NCBI GenBank assembly: GCA_016126655.1 | Contig: CP065955.1 | Location: 1,719,001-1,783,000, forward strand | Direction: 5' to 3' | Length of the DNA: 64,000 bases | Source of the DNA: Aerococcaceae bacterium zg-1292 | GTDB lineage: Bacteria > Bacillota > Bacilli > Lactobacillales > Aerococcaceae | Shown: one piece after another, positions 1 to 9,841 of the stretch | How positions within the stretch are numbered: position 1 is the stretch's first letter | How the letters are laid out: every line of letters starts with the position of its first letter | The notes under the pieces: model-generated | Seen by the model: only the letters and a program-made list of their open reading frames with translations | What the model was told of the DNA's origin: nothing | The model's database searches: none | Program-made: the position numbers and the translations under genes

Positions 1-892
1 TAAAATCATCGGCTGCATGATTATCAAAAGCAAATTCAACTAAAAATCGTGCTAAATACGTGGCGGCATTACGGCCTTTTTCTGGTGTCGAACCATGAGC
101 TGCTTTACCTACTAATGTAAAGACTGCCTCATCACCGTTAATGTCAACGTGCCCTTTTAAATCATGTTCATTTAAGAAATCTGCATATAAATCAGCCACA
201 CTTGGTTGTAATCCTTTTACCGTTGCGGTGACATCTTGGATAACCATATTTTCACGCAAGCCACCGTCAAAGGCAACCAAATGTTGAGCACCTTCTTGTG
301 CTTTGGAAGCCATAGACAATGTCAAACTCACATTACCTTTTTCACCATTGATAATTGGAAAGACTGCATCCGGTGAAAAACCGAAGTCAGGCATTTCCGC
401 ATGTTGAAAATAGTGATGCATACATTGCCAGCCACTCTCTTCATCGGTACCAACAATTAAGTGGATGCGTTGGTTAAATTCATACCCCAGTTCACGTAAT
501 AATTTAATCGCAAAATAGGCTGCCACCGTTGGGCCTTTATCATCACTTGAGCCACGGGCATAAATTCGATTATCTTTAACGACTGGCTCAAACGGATTAG
601 TGTCCCAACCTGTACCAACTGGCACAACATCGACGTGACCTAAAATACCTAATAATTGTTCCCCTGAACCAACTTCAACGCGTCCTGCCCATGGACCGAA
701 TTGTTTGGTTTCAAAGCCGTCTTCTTGAGCCATTTTCATAAATTCTTCTAACGCTGCTTTAGGTCCCGGACCTACCGGAGCCTCTGCTGTTGCTTTATCA
801 TCTTCTCTTACAGATGGGACACGTAATAATCGAAATAAATCTTCGAATAATTGTTCTTTGCGTTGTTCTACTTCTGCTAACCAATTTACCAT
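1..892 (-). CDS. pepV: Dipeptidase PepV (M20 family), 3' end beyond window
   Basis: This is the N-terminal 297 codons of an M20-type zinc dipeptidase that cleaves dipeptides in the cytosol. The start ATG at 892-890 follows a GGAGG site at the right spacing. Visible family motifs are the metal-binding HVDVVPVG segment near residue 87, the bridging Asp in ARGSSDDKGP near residue 119, the catalytic TDEESGW near residue 153 and FSPDAVFP near residue 178. These match the PepV/Xaa-His dipeptidase group found in lactic acid bacteria. The frame stays open to the window edge, so the C-terminal third is missing only because the window ends. It is separated from rsuA by about 380 bp and probably has its own promoter, which I could not place. 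Confidence 0.93.
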   Translation of the reverse strand, partial: MVNWLAEVEQRKEQLFEDLFRLLRVPSVREDDKATAEAPVGPGPKAALEEFMKMAQEDGFETKQFGPWAGRVEVGSGEQLLGILGHVDVVPVGTGWDTNPFEPVVKDNRIYARGSSDDKGPTVAAYFAIKLLRELGYEFNQRIHLIVGTDEESGWQCMHHYFQHAEMPDFGFSPDAVFPIINGEKGNVSLTLSMASKAQEGAQHLVAFDGGLRENMVIQDVTATVKGLQPSVADLYADFLNEHDLKGHVDINGDEAVFTLVGKAAHGSTPEKGRNAATYLARFLVEFAFDNHAADDF

Positions 893-1274
893 TGATTTTC
901 CTCCATATATTTGTTTTTATTTTTTGTATTCATTGCCTTAACAGGCATTTTTTATAATCGAAACGCTGAGATTCTTATCGTGTGCATCAACCGATACGTT
1001 CACGCTAAAGGGTTACTATTGATAACCAAAATACTGTCGTGCCTGAAATATGATTTGTCTGTTACTGCGGTCGAACTGACTCTACGACTATGACAAAAGG
1101 TTGAAGTGGAAGTACGCTCTAAGAACTGAACATAATAGCCACTTCAGCACCTGTCTTATGGCATTACTCGTACGGCAGTAGCTACTTCCTATCGCTAAGC
1201 GCTAGCACTAAGCGACTTGAGTCAACTTTACTTTTCTGAGCACAACACCCGTGATTCAAATGCGTATCTCTCGA
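893..1274. other. Intergenic region pepV-rsuA, no gene seen
   Basis: No convincing coding frame occurs here. The only reading frame (911-1093, plus strand) lacks a ribosome binding site and resembles nothing I recognise. The stretch contains some short words reminiscent of the hairpin repeat family (CCACTTCA and its complement near 1100-1150), but no pairing arms that I can align. A small hairpin with a following T run lies at 934-953. Confidence 0.5.
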
Positions 1275-1997
1275 TTATTTCAATCCATACGGTGCCAGAC
1301 TTTTACGTTCTTCATCATTGAGCGGTCGAAATTCGCCGACTGCTAAATCTTCCGGTAGTACGAGTGGACCCATTGATAATCGGTGTAGACGGACGACTGT
1401 GCAGCCAACTTTTTCAAACATCCGTTTGACTTGATGGAATTTCCCCTCTTGAATCTCCACTTCAATGCGTGATTGATACGTATCAGGATTGACATGGAGT
1501 ATCTCTAACTTAGCCGGCAATGTCGTAAAATCACCCAGATGAAGGCCTTTTTCAAATTTGACTACCATCTCTTCGGTGACGATACCATCAATTTCAGCGT
1601 AGTAACGTTTAGCCACATGACGTTTGGGTGACAAGAGTTGATGCGACAACTGACCATTATTCGTCAATAATAACAACCCAGTCGTATCAATATCCAATCG
1701 CCCTACCGGGAATAAGTTCAAATGCGACAATTCAGGTCCTATCCAATCAATCACGGTTTCATGATAATTATCCTCCGTCGCACTAATAATCCCTTCCGGC
1801 TTATTCATCAATAAATAGCTAAACGCTTCGTATTGAACCACTTCCTCGCCAACTTTGACTATATCATTTTGCTCGTCAATCGATATGACCTTTTTAACAA
1901 CCTTATCATTTACACTAACCCAGCCGTTACTCAGTAATTGTTTTACCTCTTTGCGGCTACCAAATCCTGTATGAGCTAAAAATTTATCTAATCTCAT
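1275..1997 (-). CDS. rsuA: RsuA/RluB-family rRNA pseudouridine synthase
   Basis: This 240-aa protein is a pseudouridine synthase of the RsuA/RluB/RluE/RluF family, expected to modify 16S or 23S rRNA. The N-terminal S4 RNA-binding domain (MRLDKFLAHTGFGSRKEVKQLL) covers about residues 1-55. The catalytic motif GRLDIDTTGLLLLTN near residues 98-112 carries the active-site Asp, and EGKFHQVKRMF follows near residue 184. The length fits the small-ribosomal-subunit RsuA type of Firmicutes. The start lies 1 nt from the stop of the upstream flippase gene, so the two are probably co-transcribed and translationally coupled. RsuA and RluB cannot be separated with certainty by eye. Confidence 0.9.
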   Translation of the reverse strand: MRLDKFLAHTGFGSRKEVKQLLSNGWVSVNDKVVKKVISIDEQNDIVKVGEEVVQYEAFSYLLMNKPEGIISATEDNYHETVIDWIGPELSHLNLFPVGRLDIDTTGLLLLTNNGQLSHQLLSPKRHVAKRYYAEIDGIVTEEMVVKFEKGLHLGDFTTLPAKLEILHVNPDTYQSRIEVEIQEGKFHQVKRMFEKVGCTVVRLHRLSMGPLVLPEDLAVGEFRPLNDEERKSLAPYGLK

Positions 1998-1998
1998 C

Positions 1999-4728
1999 TT
2001 AGAACATTCTCAACTTCTCTTGTAAATCCTGGTGTTTATTTCCGATAACCAATGATAATTTACCGAATAGTGCTAAAACACCACCGTAAACAACTGCGGC
2101 TAATAGTACGGTAACTAGGATTTTGATAAAGGTAACCAGGCGACCCACCGGTCCAAATAATGCGTTAAATGACACATTCCAAAAACCAGCAGACAATGCC
2201 ATTAAGACTGCAGCTGTTACAATAATGACCGTATCCGGTAACATCGCTTTAAAGTCCAACGAAACTAATTGATGAATCTTCCATAACATTAAGCCACTTG
2301 TTACTAAAAAGGCAATTAAGGTCGAAGCAAGTGCGCCATGTGCATGGAATAAAGCGACGAATGGAAACTGTAGGATGACTTTGACTAATAATCCTATCGC
2401 TAAATATTTAATCGCTAAACGACGGTAATTCATCGACTGTAAAATCGTTGATAATAAGGTATAAGCACCTAAAATAATACTCAAGTACGACGCAGTCACC
2501 AATAACCCTGGTCCTTGCTCACTACCATTGGCATAGAATAATGTATACATATTATCCGCAATACTCGCCATACCTAATGCTGCTGGTAACATAAAGATTA
2601 AAAAGACTAGCGAAATCTTCTCGATTAATTGTGCTGCCTTTTTCACTTCAGCATTGGCATATAAACGAGTAATCAATGGAATGGATGACAATGACATACC
2701 TATCGCCACAGAAATTACAATCATAATCAGTTTGTCCACGTCATGACTCATGGTACCATACATCACTTTAATATCACTTGATAAGATGGTCGTCGTCATT
2801 TCTAAAATTTGTCTAAATGAGAACAAATCAACCATTTGCGCAATAATGATACCTGAACCTAGTAAGATAAATGGCACACTGTCTACCATCAGTAATTTCA
2901 TACTCGTTTTAAAATCAAGTTCGGTGCTATCTTCTGAACGCTCAAACAACAATTGAATAATCGGGCGGCGCTTGATGTAGACAATTACCAAATAAAGTAA
3001 TGATAAAAGCGCACCGATAAAGGCTGCAAACGTTGAATGAGCAACTGCTGAGGTGACATTACCGTGCAATAGTTGCATAATTGCATAGGTTGCCACTAAT
3101 AAGTATACGACCCGTGCAATTTGTTCTAAAATTTGCGAGACAGCCGTCGGTACCATATCTCCAAACCCTTGGAAATAGCCGCGTAACAAGCTCATCACTG
3201 GTAAAATCAATAAGGCAGGTGCTAGTGAACGAATCACGACAATAGCGGCAGCCGGTGTATCTGTTGCGGAATTATATGCAATAAATGGTGCCGATATGTA
3301 GAGGAGCAGTGCCGAAATTAAACCAGTCGCTCCCATCACAATTAAACTATTTCTGAATAATTTATCGGCGACTTTATACTCTTTACGTGCATTATAATAC
3401 GCCATTTGTTTAGCAATCGCACTTGGGAACCCTGCGGTCGAAATCGCTAAAAAGAGTGAGTACGGGCGATATCCCACACTGTACAGCGCATTGGCATTGG
3501 TAAATTCTCCGCCTAACCAAGTCGCCCATGGAATGACGTATAGCGCACCTAAAATGCGTGAAATTAAGTTACCAATCGTCAACCATGCAGTGCCTTTGAC
3601 AAAGGATACTTGTTCTTCTGCCACTTCTTCGACTTGAATATCATCATGGCCTAAGACATCTTCCAATACTTTATCCGTTAAAATTGGCTCTTCAAAATAT
3701 TGGGTTGACTCGCTCACCTGTTCACTAAGCGCATCAATCGTTGAGGCATCGGCATTGTCTAAGGTAACCGGAGATGGTTCAGCTGCCGCATCATCACTTT
3801 TTACTGCTGCTTCTTCCATTGGTTGTTCATTGTCTGCATCTTGAAGCGAACTAGAAATGACACCCGTCTCCTCATCAGACTCAAGTTCTACCGATATTCT
3901 TTCCGTTTCTTTTTCGGGTGAGACTGGCTCCATCACTTCAACGGATTCAGTACGAAAAACAGCAGCGTCGTCTATCCCTTCTTCGTCATCGTCAATATCA
4001 TCAGTCACTGGCTTTCTCGCCTTTATCGCAGCCATTTTTGATTTGACTTGTTCAGATGTTTTATTGAACCATTGTCCTAATTGAACACGTGGCTTAGCAG
4101 GCATCTCTTGTTTGACTGCCGAACGCGATACGGTAGGGGATTCTTCAGCCGTTTCAGATGATTCAGCTAATTCAGACGTTTCAGCCGATTCAGCCGTTTC
4201 GACTAGTTCAGCCATTTCAGCCGTTTCAACTGCGCCCGCGTCGCTTATTTTCTCGTCCTCGAACTGATTATACGCCTCCAAATCTTCTAATTCATACTCA
4301 TCATAGACCGGCTCGTATAATGCATCCATTTTACGCGAAAGATGCTCTTTTTGCTCACGTACTTGGGCTGCTTGTTCATGTTTTTGTTGCTCACGTGCTT
4401 GACGAGATTTTTTACTTTTCGATTGATATAAAAATGGATTCGGCTCTTTCTCTATTGGCGCTTTAGCTTGGTGCACTGATGATGCAACTTCATTATTACC
4501 CTTATCACCAACGGATAAATGGTCATCTATCGATTCTTTGCGTGGCATGACCTCTAATTCATCCACGGACTTATCAAATGGCTTTGACTCCGCTCGACTT
4601 AATTGCCGAGAAAAATAATCATCATCCATCGGTTGTCTATTTGGTTGCCGTAATCGACGTAATTCATCTTTAGTAAATTGAATCGTCTCGTCCAAATCAT
4701 ATGGATTATTGTGTCGTTTATCCGACAT
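1999..4728 (-). CDS. MOP-superfamily polysaccharide flippase (YtgP/MurJ-like) with long acidic N-terminal tail
   Basis: This 909-aa protein has two clear parts. Residues 1-375 form a charged, low-complexity region rich in Glu, Asp, Ala and Ser with ETAE-like runs (about residues 165-195) and basic patches. It has no predicted membrane segment and is probably disordered and cytosolic. From about residue 377 (SFVKGTAWLTIGNLISRILG) to the C-terminus it is a 12-14 helix MOP transporter of the SpoVB/YtgP/MurJ type, which moves lipid-linked cell-wall precursors across the membrane. Normal family members are about 520-550 aa, so the tail is the unusual part. The gene is followed directly by rsuA and preceded by leuS. 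The exact substrate (lipid II or another polyprenyl-linked sugar) cannot be settled here. Confidence 0.88.
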   Translation of the reverse strand: MSDKRHNNPYDLDETIQFTKDELRRLRQPNRQPMDDDYFSRQLSRAESKPFDKSVDELEVMPRKESIDDHLSVGDKGNNEVASSVHQAKAPIEKEPNPFLYQSKSKKSRQAREQQKHEQAAQVREQKEHLSRKMDALYEPVYDEYELEDLEAYNQFEDEKISDAGAVETAEMAELVETAESAETSELAESSETAEESPTVSRSAVKQEMPAKPRVQLGQWFNKTSEQVKSKMAAIKARKPVTDDIDDDEEGIDDAAVFRTESVEVMEPVSPEKETERISVELESDEETGVISSSLQDADNEQPMEEAAVKSDDAAAEPSPVTLDNADASTIDALSEQVSESTQYFEEPILTDKVLEDVLGHDDIQVEEVAEEQVSFVKGTAWLTIGNLISRILGALYVIPWATWLGGEFTNANALYSVGYRPYSLFLAISTAGFPSAIAKQMAYYNARKEYKVADKLFRNSLIVMGATGLISALLLYISAPFIAYNSATDTPAAAIVVIRSLAPALLILPVMSLLRGYFQGFGDMVPTAVSQILEQIARVVYLLVATYAIMQLLHGNVTSAVAHSTFAAFIGALLSLLYLVIVYIKRRPIIQLLFERSEDSTELDFKTSMKLLMVDSVPFILLGSGIIIAQMVDLFSFRQILEMTTTILSSDIKVMYGTMSHDVDKLIMIVISVAIGMSLSSIPLITRLYANAEVKKAAQLIEKISLVFLIFMLPAALGMASIADNMYTLFYANGSEQGPGLLVTASYLSIILGAYTLLSTILQSMNYRRLAIKYLAIGLLVKVILQFPFVALFHAHGALASTLIAFLVTSGLMLWKIHQLVSLDFKAMLPDTVIIVTAAVLMALSAGFWNVSFNALFGPVGRLVTFIKILVTVLLAAVVYGGVLALFGKLSLVIGNKHQDLQEKLRMF

Positions 4729-4763
4729 AATTGTTACTCCTTCCTTTCTTGTTATCAGATTGA

Positions 4764-4805
4764 ACGGGTTTGGGGCATTATTTGCAAAAAGCCCCCAACC
4801 GTTCT
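4764..4805 (-). terminator. Hairpin between leuS and the flippase gene
   Basis: GAACGG and GGGGC arms pair across a loop rich in T/A. There is no T run on the minus-strand side, so this may be an attenuator or mRNA processing hairpin and not a full terminator. Confidence 0.45.
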
Positions 4806-4812
4806 TGACTTT

Positions 4813-7230
4813 TTAGTTAGCAACAATATTAACTAAACGATTCGGTACCGCAATCACTTTACGCACTGTTTTACCGTCAATCGCTTCTTGTACAGCTGCT
4901 TGTGCCAACGCTTCTTTTTCTAGGGCATCTGGAGCTAAGTCCATTGCTACCACCAATTTTTGTTTAACTTTACCATTGACTTGGATAACGATTTCGACTG
5001 TATCTTCAACGGTTAAGCTTTCCTCGTAAGTAGGCCATGCCGCATATTGGATACTGTCGCTTTCACCTAATAATTGCCAAATTTCTTCCGCCAAATGCGG
5101 TGCCAATGGCGCTAATAATTGAACAAAACCTTTTGCGTACTCAACTGGTATGACGGCTTGGTCTTTGGCTGCGTTTAAGAAAATCATCATTTGTGAAATC
5201 GCCGTATTAAAATGCAATTGTTCGTAATCGTCGGTAACTTTTTTCACTGTTTGGTGATATACACGTACTAACGCATCATTGGATTCTGGTTTAACGGTAT
5301 CTTTTAGGGTTCCGCACGCTTCATCCACAAAGAGACGCCATACACGTTCCAAGAATCGTCGGCTGCCTTCTAATCCTTTTTCGCTCCAAGCAATGGACGC
5401 ATCTAATGGTCCCATAAACATCTCATAGACACGTAGTGTATCGGCACCATATTGTGCCACTACATCATCCGGATTGACGACATTGCCTTTTGATTTAGAC
5501 ATTTTTTCATTATTAGAACCTAAAATCATTCCTTGGTTATACAAACGTTGGAACGGTTCTTTTGTTTTCACGATTCCTAAATCATATAAGAACTTATGCC
5601 AGAAGCGTGCATATAGTAAGTGTAATACCGCGTGCTCAGCGCCACCGATATATAAATCAACCGGCAACCATTCTTCTAATTTTTCTGGCGCAGCAATCGC
5701 TTCTGTATTATTCGGGTCAATGTAACGAAGGAAGTACCATGAACTACCCGCCCATTGAGGCATGGTATGTGTTTCACGTTTACCTTTTTTGCCAGTTACT
5801 GGGTCAACAACATTCACCCACTCTTCAATTTTTGCTAAAGGCGATTCACCAGTACCACTCGGTGTGATTTCATCCGTTTTCGGCAACATTACTGGCAATT
5901 CTTCTTCCGGTACAAGCGTGGTTGTCCCATCTTCCCAATGAATAACCGGTATCGGCTCGCCCCAATAACGTTGACGAGAAAATAGCCAGTCACGTAGACG
6001 ATAATTTACTTGTGCTTGACCAATTGCATGTTCAGCCAACCATTCATTCATTTTCGAAATCGCTTCGTCTTTATTTAAGCCATCTAAAAATTGTGAATTT
6101 ACATGTACACCGTCACCGACAAATGGTAATTCACCACCTTCGACGACTCGTGTAATTGGCAATTCGTATTTTGTCGCAAACTCGAAATCACGCTCATCAT
6201 GTGCCGGCACACCCATCACGCAACCTGTACCGTAAGAAATCAATACATAATCAGCTACCCAAATCGGAATGGCTTCACCAGTCGCCGGGTTTATCGCATA
6301 TGCACCGGTAAAGACACCTGATTTATCTTTATTAAGCGAGGTACGCTCCATATCACTCTTTAATTCGACTGCCTTCACATAGGCATCAACCGCTTCACGG
6401 TGACTATCGGGTACAATGGTTTTTAATAATTCATGCTCGGGTGCTAGAACGGTATATGAAGCACCGAACAATGTATCCGGACGCGTTGTATACACTTTAA
6501 ACGACGCATCTGTATCTTGTACCTTAAAGGTCACCATGGCACCTTCCGATTTACCAATCCAGTTACGTTGCATTGCCTTCACACTTTCCGGCCAATCCAA
6601 TGCTTCCAAATCTTCTAACAAACGTTCTGCATAGGCAGTAATTTTTAATACCCATTGGCGCATTGGGCGACGATAAACGGGATGCCCGCCACGTTCACTG
6701 ACTCCATCAATGACTTCTTCATTGGCCAACACCGTACCTAATGCTGGACACCAGTTCACGGACACTTCTTCTTCATATGCCAGACCACGTTTGTACAATT
6801 CAGAAAAAATCCATTGCGTCCATTTATAATATTGTGGGTCCGTCGTATTAATTTCACGGTCCCAATCATAGCTGAAACCAAGCGACTTAATTTGACGCTT
6901 AAAGTTTGCGATGTTTTCCGCAGTAAATTCAGCCGGGTCATTACCGGTATCTAATGCATATTGTTCCGCAGGTAGACCAAATGCGTCCCACCCCATCGGA
7001 TGCAAAACATCAAATCCTTGCGCACGCTTCATCCGGCTAATCGCATCAGTCGCTGTATAACCTTCTGGATGCCCAACGTGCAGTCCTTGTCCTGAGGGAT
7101 ATGGAAACATATCTAAAGCATAAAACTTCGGATGTCCTTTTCTGTCTTGTGTTTTAAATGTTTGGTTTTTCTCCCAATAATCTTGCCATTTTTTCTCAAT
7201 AATACGATGTTGATACGTCATCATCATCAC
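4813..7230 (-). CDS. leuS: Leucyl-tRNA synthetase
   Basis: This 805-aa class I aminoacyl-tRNA synthetase charges tRNA-Leu. The HIGH-type motif HVGHPEGY lies near residue 50, the KMSKSKGN loop near residue 578, and the CP1 editing domain (with [12 protein letters not shown] near residue 248) removes misactivated amino acids. The length is normal for bacterial LeuS. The start is within an ATG-rich MMMMTYQHR stretch; any of the first Met codons is possible. Expression is governed by the upstream T-box leader. One hairpin repeat (7253-7361) lies between the T-box terminator and the start codon, so it is part of the leader of every full-length leuS transcript. Confidence 0.97.
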   Translation of the reverse strand: MMMMTYQHRIIEKKWQDYWEKNQTFKTQDRKGHPKFYALDMFPYPSGQGLHVGHPEGYTATDAISRMKRAQGFDVLHPMGWDAFGLPAEQYALDTGNDPAEFTAENIANFKRQIKSLGFSYDWDREINTTDPQYYKWTQWIFSELYKRGLAYEEEVSVNWCPALGTVLANEEVIDGVSERGGHPVYRRPMRQWVLKITAYAERLLEDLEALDWPESVKAMQRNWIGKSEGAMVTFKVQDTDASFKVYTTRPDTLFGASYTVLAPEHELLKTIVPDSHREAVDAYVKAVELKSDMERTSLNKDKSGVFTGAYAINPATGEAIPIWVADYVLISYGTGCVMGVPAHDERDFEFATKYELPITRVVEGGELPFVGDGVHVNSQFLDGLNKDEAISKMNEWLAEHAIGQAQVNYRLRDWLFSRQRYWGEPIPVIHWEDGTTTLVPEEELPVMLPKTDEITPSGTGESPLAKIEEWVNVVDPVTGKKGKRETHTMPQWAGSSWYFLRYIDPNNTEAIAAPEKLEEWLPVDLYIGGAEHAVLHLLYARFWHKFLYDLGIVKTKEPFQRLYNQGMILGSNNEKMSKSKGNVVNPDDVVAQYGADTLRVYEMFMGPLDASIAWSEKGLEGSRRFLERVWRLFVDEACGTLKDTVKPESNDALVRVYHQTVKKVTDDYEQLHFNTAISQMMIFLNAAKDQAVIPVEYAKGFVQLLAPLAPHLAEEIWQLLGESDSIQYAAWPTYEESLTVEDTVEIVIQVNGKVKQKLVVAMDLAPDALEKEALAQAAVQEAIDGKTVRKVIAVPNRLVNIVAN

Positions 7231-7252
7231 TCCTTACACTCTATTTTTTCAA

Positions 7253-7361
7253 GTTCCAACTCGCTGAAATGTCATCTACTTCACAAAAAGCTTGGAATGC
7301 CAAAACGTTTCGTCACCTTTTTGCTCCAGTGGTTCATTTTAGTCCGCTCGTTGTCACACTA
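7253..7361. repeat. Hairpin repeat, GAAATG-arm type, in leuS leader
   Basis: Single copy of the dispersed hairpin family. The left arm CTGAAATG pairs with the right arm CATTTTAG (one G-U pair), and the copy ends in CGCTCGTTGTCACACTA like the other members. The inner loop differs from other copies. Confidence 0.7.
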
Positions 7362-7390
7362 AGATTTACCGATTTTGTTGTGAAAATGTC

Positions 7391-7681
7391 AAAACACCCT
7401 ATGACAAAAAGAAACCTCTCTTTATCATAGGGTGCAATTAGCACGGTACCACCTATTTTTTATTAATGATGTGTCAGTGACTACCATCATTAACCTCTCC
7501 TCTTTAACGCAGATTGACACGGTTTACTTTACTCAATCTTTTCAAGCAAACATCGATTAGATGAGTTCACTCGCTAAGCAGACTTATTTGCACCAACCAT
7601 AAGCTCTCTACACTGCATCACAACTTACTAATTCTAATCCTAGATTCTCTATTGTTTCCTGAAAATTCAATGACTTTCATA
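7391..7681 (-). promoter_or_regulatory. T-box leader (leucine) for leuS
   Basis: Read on the minus strand, the leader contains the conserved AGGTGGTACCGTG T-box sequence (7442-7454), followed by a GC-rich terminator hairpin and T run (7395-7434 and 7391-7394). Upstream is a Stem I region with AGAGAG and GGTTGGTG elements. A GAACTCA segment in the specifier loop position contains CTC (7565-7563), a Leu codon. This matches the leuS gene it precedes: uncharged tRNA-Leu would stabilise the antiterminator and allow read-through. The Stem I boundaries were placed by eye. Confidence 0.9.
7395..7434 (-). terminator. T-box terminator hairpin
   Basis: The arms CACCCTATGA and TCATAGGGTG pair perfectly over 10 bp, with a short T run beyond. 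This is the regulated terminator of the leuS T-box. Confidence 0.9.
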
Positions 7682-7687
7682 CATTTG

Positions 7688-7716
7688 ATTATGCCATAAA
7701 CCTATTAAAAAAACAA
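7688..7716 (-). promoter_or_regulatory. Promoter of leuS T-box transcript
   Basis: TTGTTT, a 17-nt spacer and CATAAT with an upstream TG (extended -10) lie just before the T-box leader on the minus strand. Confidence 0.7.
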
Positions 7717-7841
7717 ATGTTTCTTACCAAAAGTTTAAGAAAATAGCTGAAATTGTCTTCTTGAACATGGATTTTAATTCAGTATTTGTTTAAAATATGG
7801 TATAGTATAGTTAAGAAATATTATAGAAAAGAGGCGGTTTT

Positions 7842-8100
7842 GATGATGTGGATTATCTTTGTTGGGTTACTAATAATCATTGCTTGGATTGGCTATCGTA
7901 TTTATCAACGCAGTATTGATGCTGAAGTGCATTCAAGTAACAATTGGTTCTTACAACGTGTTCCTTTTTCAAGAGCACGCAGAGATTCTCGTAACAATTC
8001 TGGTTCCCGAGCTAAAATGGAATATGACCCAGAAGCAGATTATGAGTCTACCGAACTGTTTTATCATAAAAAACCGACTAATGATAAGGTTGGTAAATAA
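7842..8100 (+). CDS. Small membrane protein, unknown function
   Basis: This 85-aa protein has one N-terminal membrane helix (MMWIIFVGLLIIIAWIGYRIY) and a charged, Arg/Ser/Asn-rich cytosolic tail. I do not recognise a family. The start was set at 7842 because GAGGCGG lies 7 nt upstream; the longer frame from 7786 would add residues overlapping the promoter. An extended -10 element (TGG-TATAGT) sits at 7798-7806. A strong terminator follows, so it is a single-gene unit divergent from leuS. Confidence 0.65.
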
Positions 8101-8126
8101 TAGAAATTAACGTGAATTGTGACTAG

Positions 8127-8172
8127 AAAAATAAGCTGTCTAACTTGTTAACAAGCTAAACGGCTTATTTTC
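8127..8172 (+). terminator. Terminator of small membrane protein gene
   Basis: AAATAAGC pairs with GCTTATTTT, with an inner CTTGTT/AACAAG stem. The T-rich 3' side fits rho-independent termination. Confidence 0.8.
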
Positions 8173-8532
8173 GTCTATACATGGGTCGTGCTACAAGAAA
8201 CCTTTCATCGGGTAATAAAGGCTCTCGGACATCTTGTGGTTCCCCACAAAATGTCCGAGCCCTGCCTATTCTTCATAAAAAGCTTTATCCTTAATAAAGT
8301 AACCACTTGTTATCTGTCAGTTGCATACCTCACAATAGTTAGGCAACAACTGATACCGATTCATCTCATGACTGACACTTTAATTTATTGTTTTCGGCTC
8401 ATTGATAAACTGTGTTTCATTATCTACTGGGAAACGATACGATGGCAGATAGTCTTGTTAGTTCAACAGATACGTATTATCTACAGGCTATTGTTTATAC
8501 TATTGGTCGTGCAAACCTCTCGCTTTATAGCT
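8173..8532. other. Intergenic region with one long hairpin
   Basis: No gene is seen. A strong hairpin at 8220-8262 (GGCTCTCGGACAT pairing with ATGTCCGAGCC and an inner TTGTGG/CCACAA) is followed by TTTATTA on the minus strand. It could terminate the glucosaminidase transcript, although it lies about 270 bp past that stop codon. The rest shows no recognisable element. Confidence 0.5.
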
Positions 8533-9291
8533 CTAATCCGCAGTTGTCTCACTCGTTTGACTCTCTTGTGTTGCATCCGGTTGGTCGTATTGCTTAAGAT
8601 TCCACTCATTCATCATATTGATTAGCTTTTGAGCATAATCCGGGTCTGTTGCGTACCCTGCCGACTGCAAACCTTTTGCTTGTTCTTCTGGTGTCTTGCC
8701 ATTTTTAACAGCGGCATAAAAATTCTCGTCCCAACTCGTTCCATTAACCAATAACTGGGCGTGCGCCTCCATTGACGCTCCCCAACTCTGATACACTTTG
8801 AAACGTTGTTTCACATCAATCCATTTATCATTAACATACTCTGCGGTCATTAAGTCAACGCCATCGGGGTCACTGTCATCTGTCTTCACACCAAATAAAT
8901 TATAATACTTATCTGACAACAAACTCTGACCAAATTCAGATTCTAGCATTGCTTGCGCCATTGACACACTTGCAAAAATCCCGTATTGACGCTGTAAACG
9001 CTGAGCTACTGGCGCTATCGCCTCAACAAATTTTTTTCTGGTTTCATAGTTCGACGAAACACTTGGTGTATCGTTGACGTTTTCTTCGGTTCTTTGTAAT
9101 TGATAGATGAATAAGAAGCCTAAAAATAGAAAAATTAGTATCACAAAACTAATCACACCCAACTTTTCAAAAAACACTTTTTTAAATTGTTGAAAGTTTT
9201 TAATCTTAGTTTTTCTTTTTCTTTTGGTTGTCTTACGCCTCGCAGGCTTTTTCTTATATGTTTTCTTTTTTGTTGTTTTTTTGGCTGCCAA
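8533..9291 (-). CDS. Membrane-anchored glucosaminidase-domain protein (GH73-like)
   Basis: This 252-aa protein begins with a very Lys/Arg-rich cytosolic segment (residues 1-45). A single membrane helix follows (about 47-68, VISFVILIFLFLGFLFIYQL), then an extracellular domain. The domain resembles the mannosyl-glycoprotein endo-beta-N-acetylglucosaminidase/GH73 fold. It has the SMAQAMLESEFGQSLLS motif with the expected catalytic Glu, then YYNLFGVKTD and the SWGASMEAHAQLL segment. It probably trims peptidoglycan glycan strands at the outer membrane face. The C-terminal tail is Gln/Thr/Ser-rich. It lies downstream of the hypothetical gene at 9306-9830 with a 14-nt gap and is probably co-transcribed. 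An alternative is an inactive wall-binding homologue. Confidence 0.8.
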   Translation of the reverse strand: MAAKKTTKKKTYKKKPARRKTTKRKRKTKIKNFQQFKKVFFEKLGVISFVILIFLFLGFLFIYQLQRTEENVNDTPSVSSNYETRKKFVEAIAPVAQRLQRQYGIFASVSMAQAMLESEFGQSLLSDKYYNLFGVKTDDSDPDGVDLMTAEYVNDKWIDVKQRFKVYQSWGASMEAHAQLLVNGTSWDENFYAAVKNGKTPEEQAKGLQSAGYATDPDYAQKLINMMNEWNLKQYDQPDATQESQTSETTAD

Positions 9292-9305
9292 CTATACTCA
9301 CTTCA

Positions 9306-9830
9306 CTATTCTTGTTTTAATTTTTCACTTTCTTGATCAAACCACGTTAATAATTTAATTTCACCCGTTTCGATTTGTTGTCGAATAACACCTGGTAAAC
9401 GCAATTCCACCACATCATTGTATCCCCAAAAATTATAATCTGCAATTAATTGCAAAATCGTCATATTTGATTTACGGTTACTTGCAACTTCATTCATATC
9501 GGTATGGCGCCACTCTAAGCGAACCAGACCATGGCGCAACCATTTTTTTGCAATTTCATATTTTAAAAACAGATATTCTTTTACTGGGTCCGCCATGATT
9601 TCGGGAACAATTTCCGCATTTCGAACGACTTTTTGCACTAGCATCCATTCATAGTCGGTAAATAAGGTGGAGATAATTTTCATATTATCATACTTCAATC
9701 CTTGTTCGCCTTTTTTCCAACGGTCCCAACTCTGCGGACTGATACCTAACTGCTCGCTATAAAATGCTTTCTCACTAACATATTTCTCACGAATTGCATA
9801 AACAACAATTGGAATTAATGCACTACTCAT
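9306..9830 (-). CDS. Hypothetical protein with possible N-terminal HTH
   Basis: This 174-aa protein is not one I can assign. Residues about 18-50 (SEKAFYSEQLGISPQSWDRWKKGEQGL) look like a helix-turn-helix of the Xre type, with the rest mixed alpha/beta and acidic. The start was moved to 9830 (MSSALIPIV) because GGAGG lies just upstream; the longer frame begins inside that ribosome binding site. The hairpin repeat cluster 9842-10320 begins 12 bp before the start codon, so it forms the 5' leader. The gene is followed closely by the glucosaminidase gene. Confidence 0.7.
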   Translation of the reverse strand: MSSALIPIVVYAIREKYVSEKAFYSEQLGISPQSWDRWKKGEQGLKYDNMKIISTLFTDYEWMLVQKVVRNAEIVPEIMADPVKEYLFLKYEIAKKWLRHGLVRLEWRHTDMNEVASNRKSNMTILQLIADYNFWGYNDVVELRLPGVIRQQIETGEIKLLTWFDQESEKLKQE

Positions 9831-9841
9831 AATAACCTCCA

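Noticed and set aside
911-1093. 60-codon frame upstream of pepV
   Set aside because: It has no ribosome binding site or recognisable domain, and it overlaps the pepV leader.
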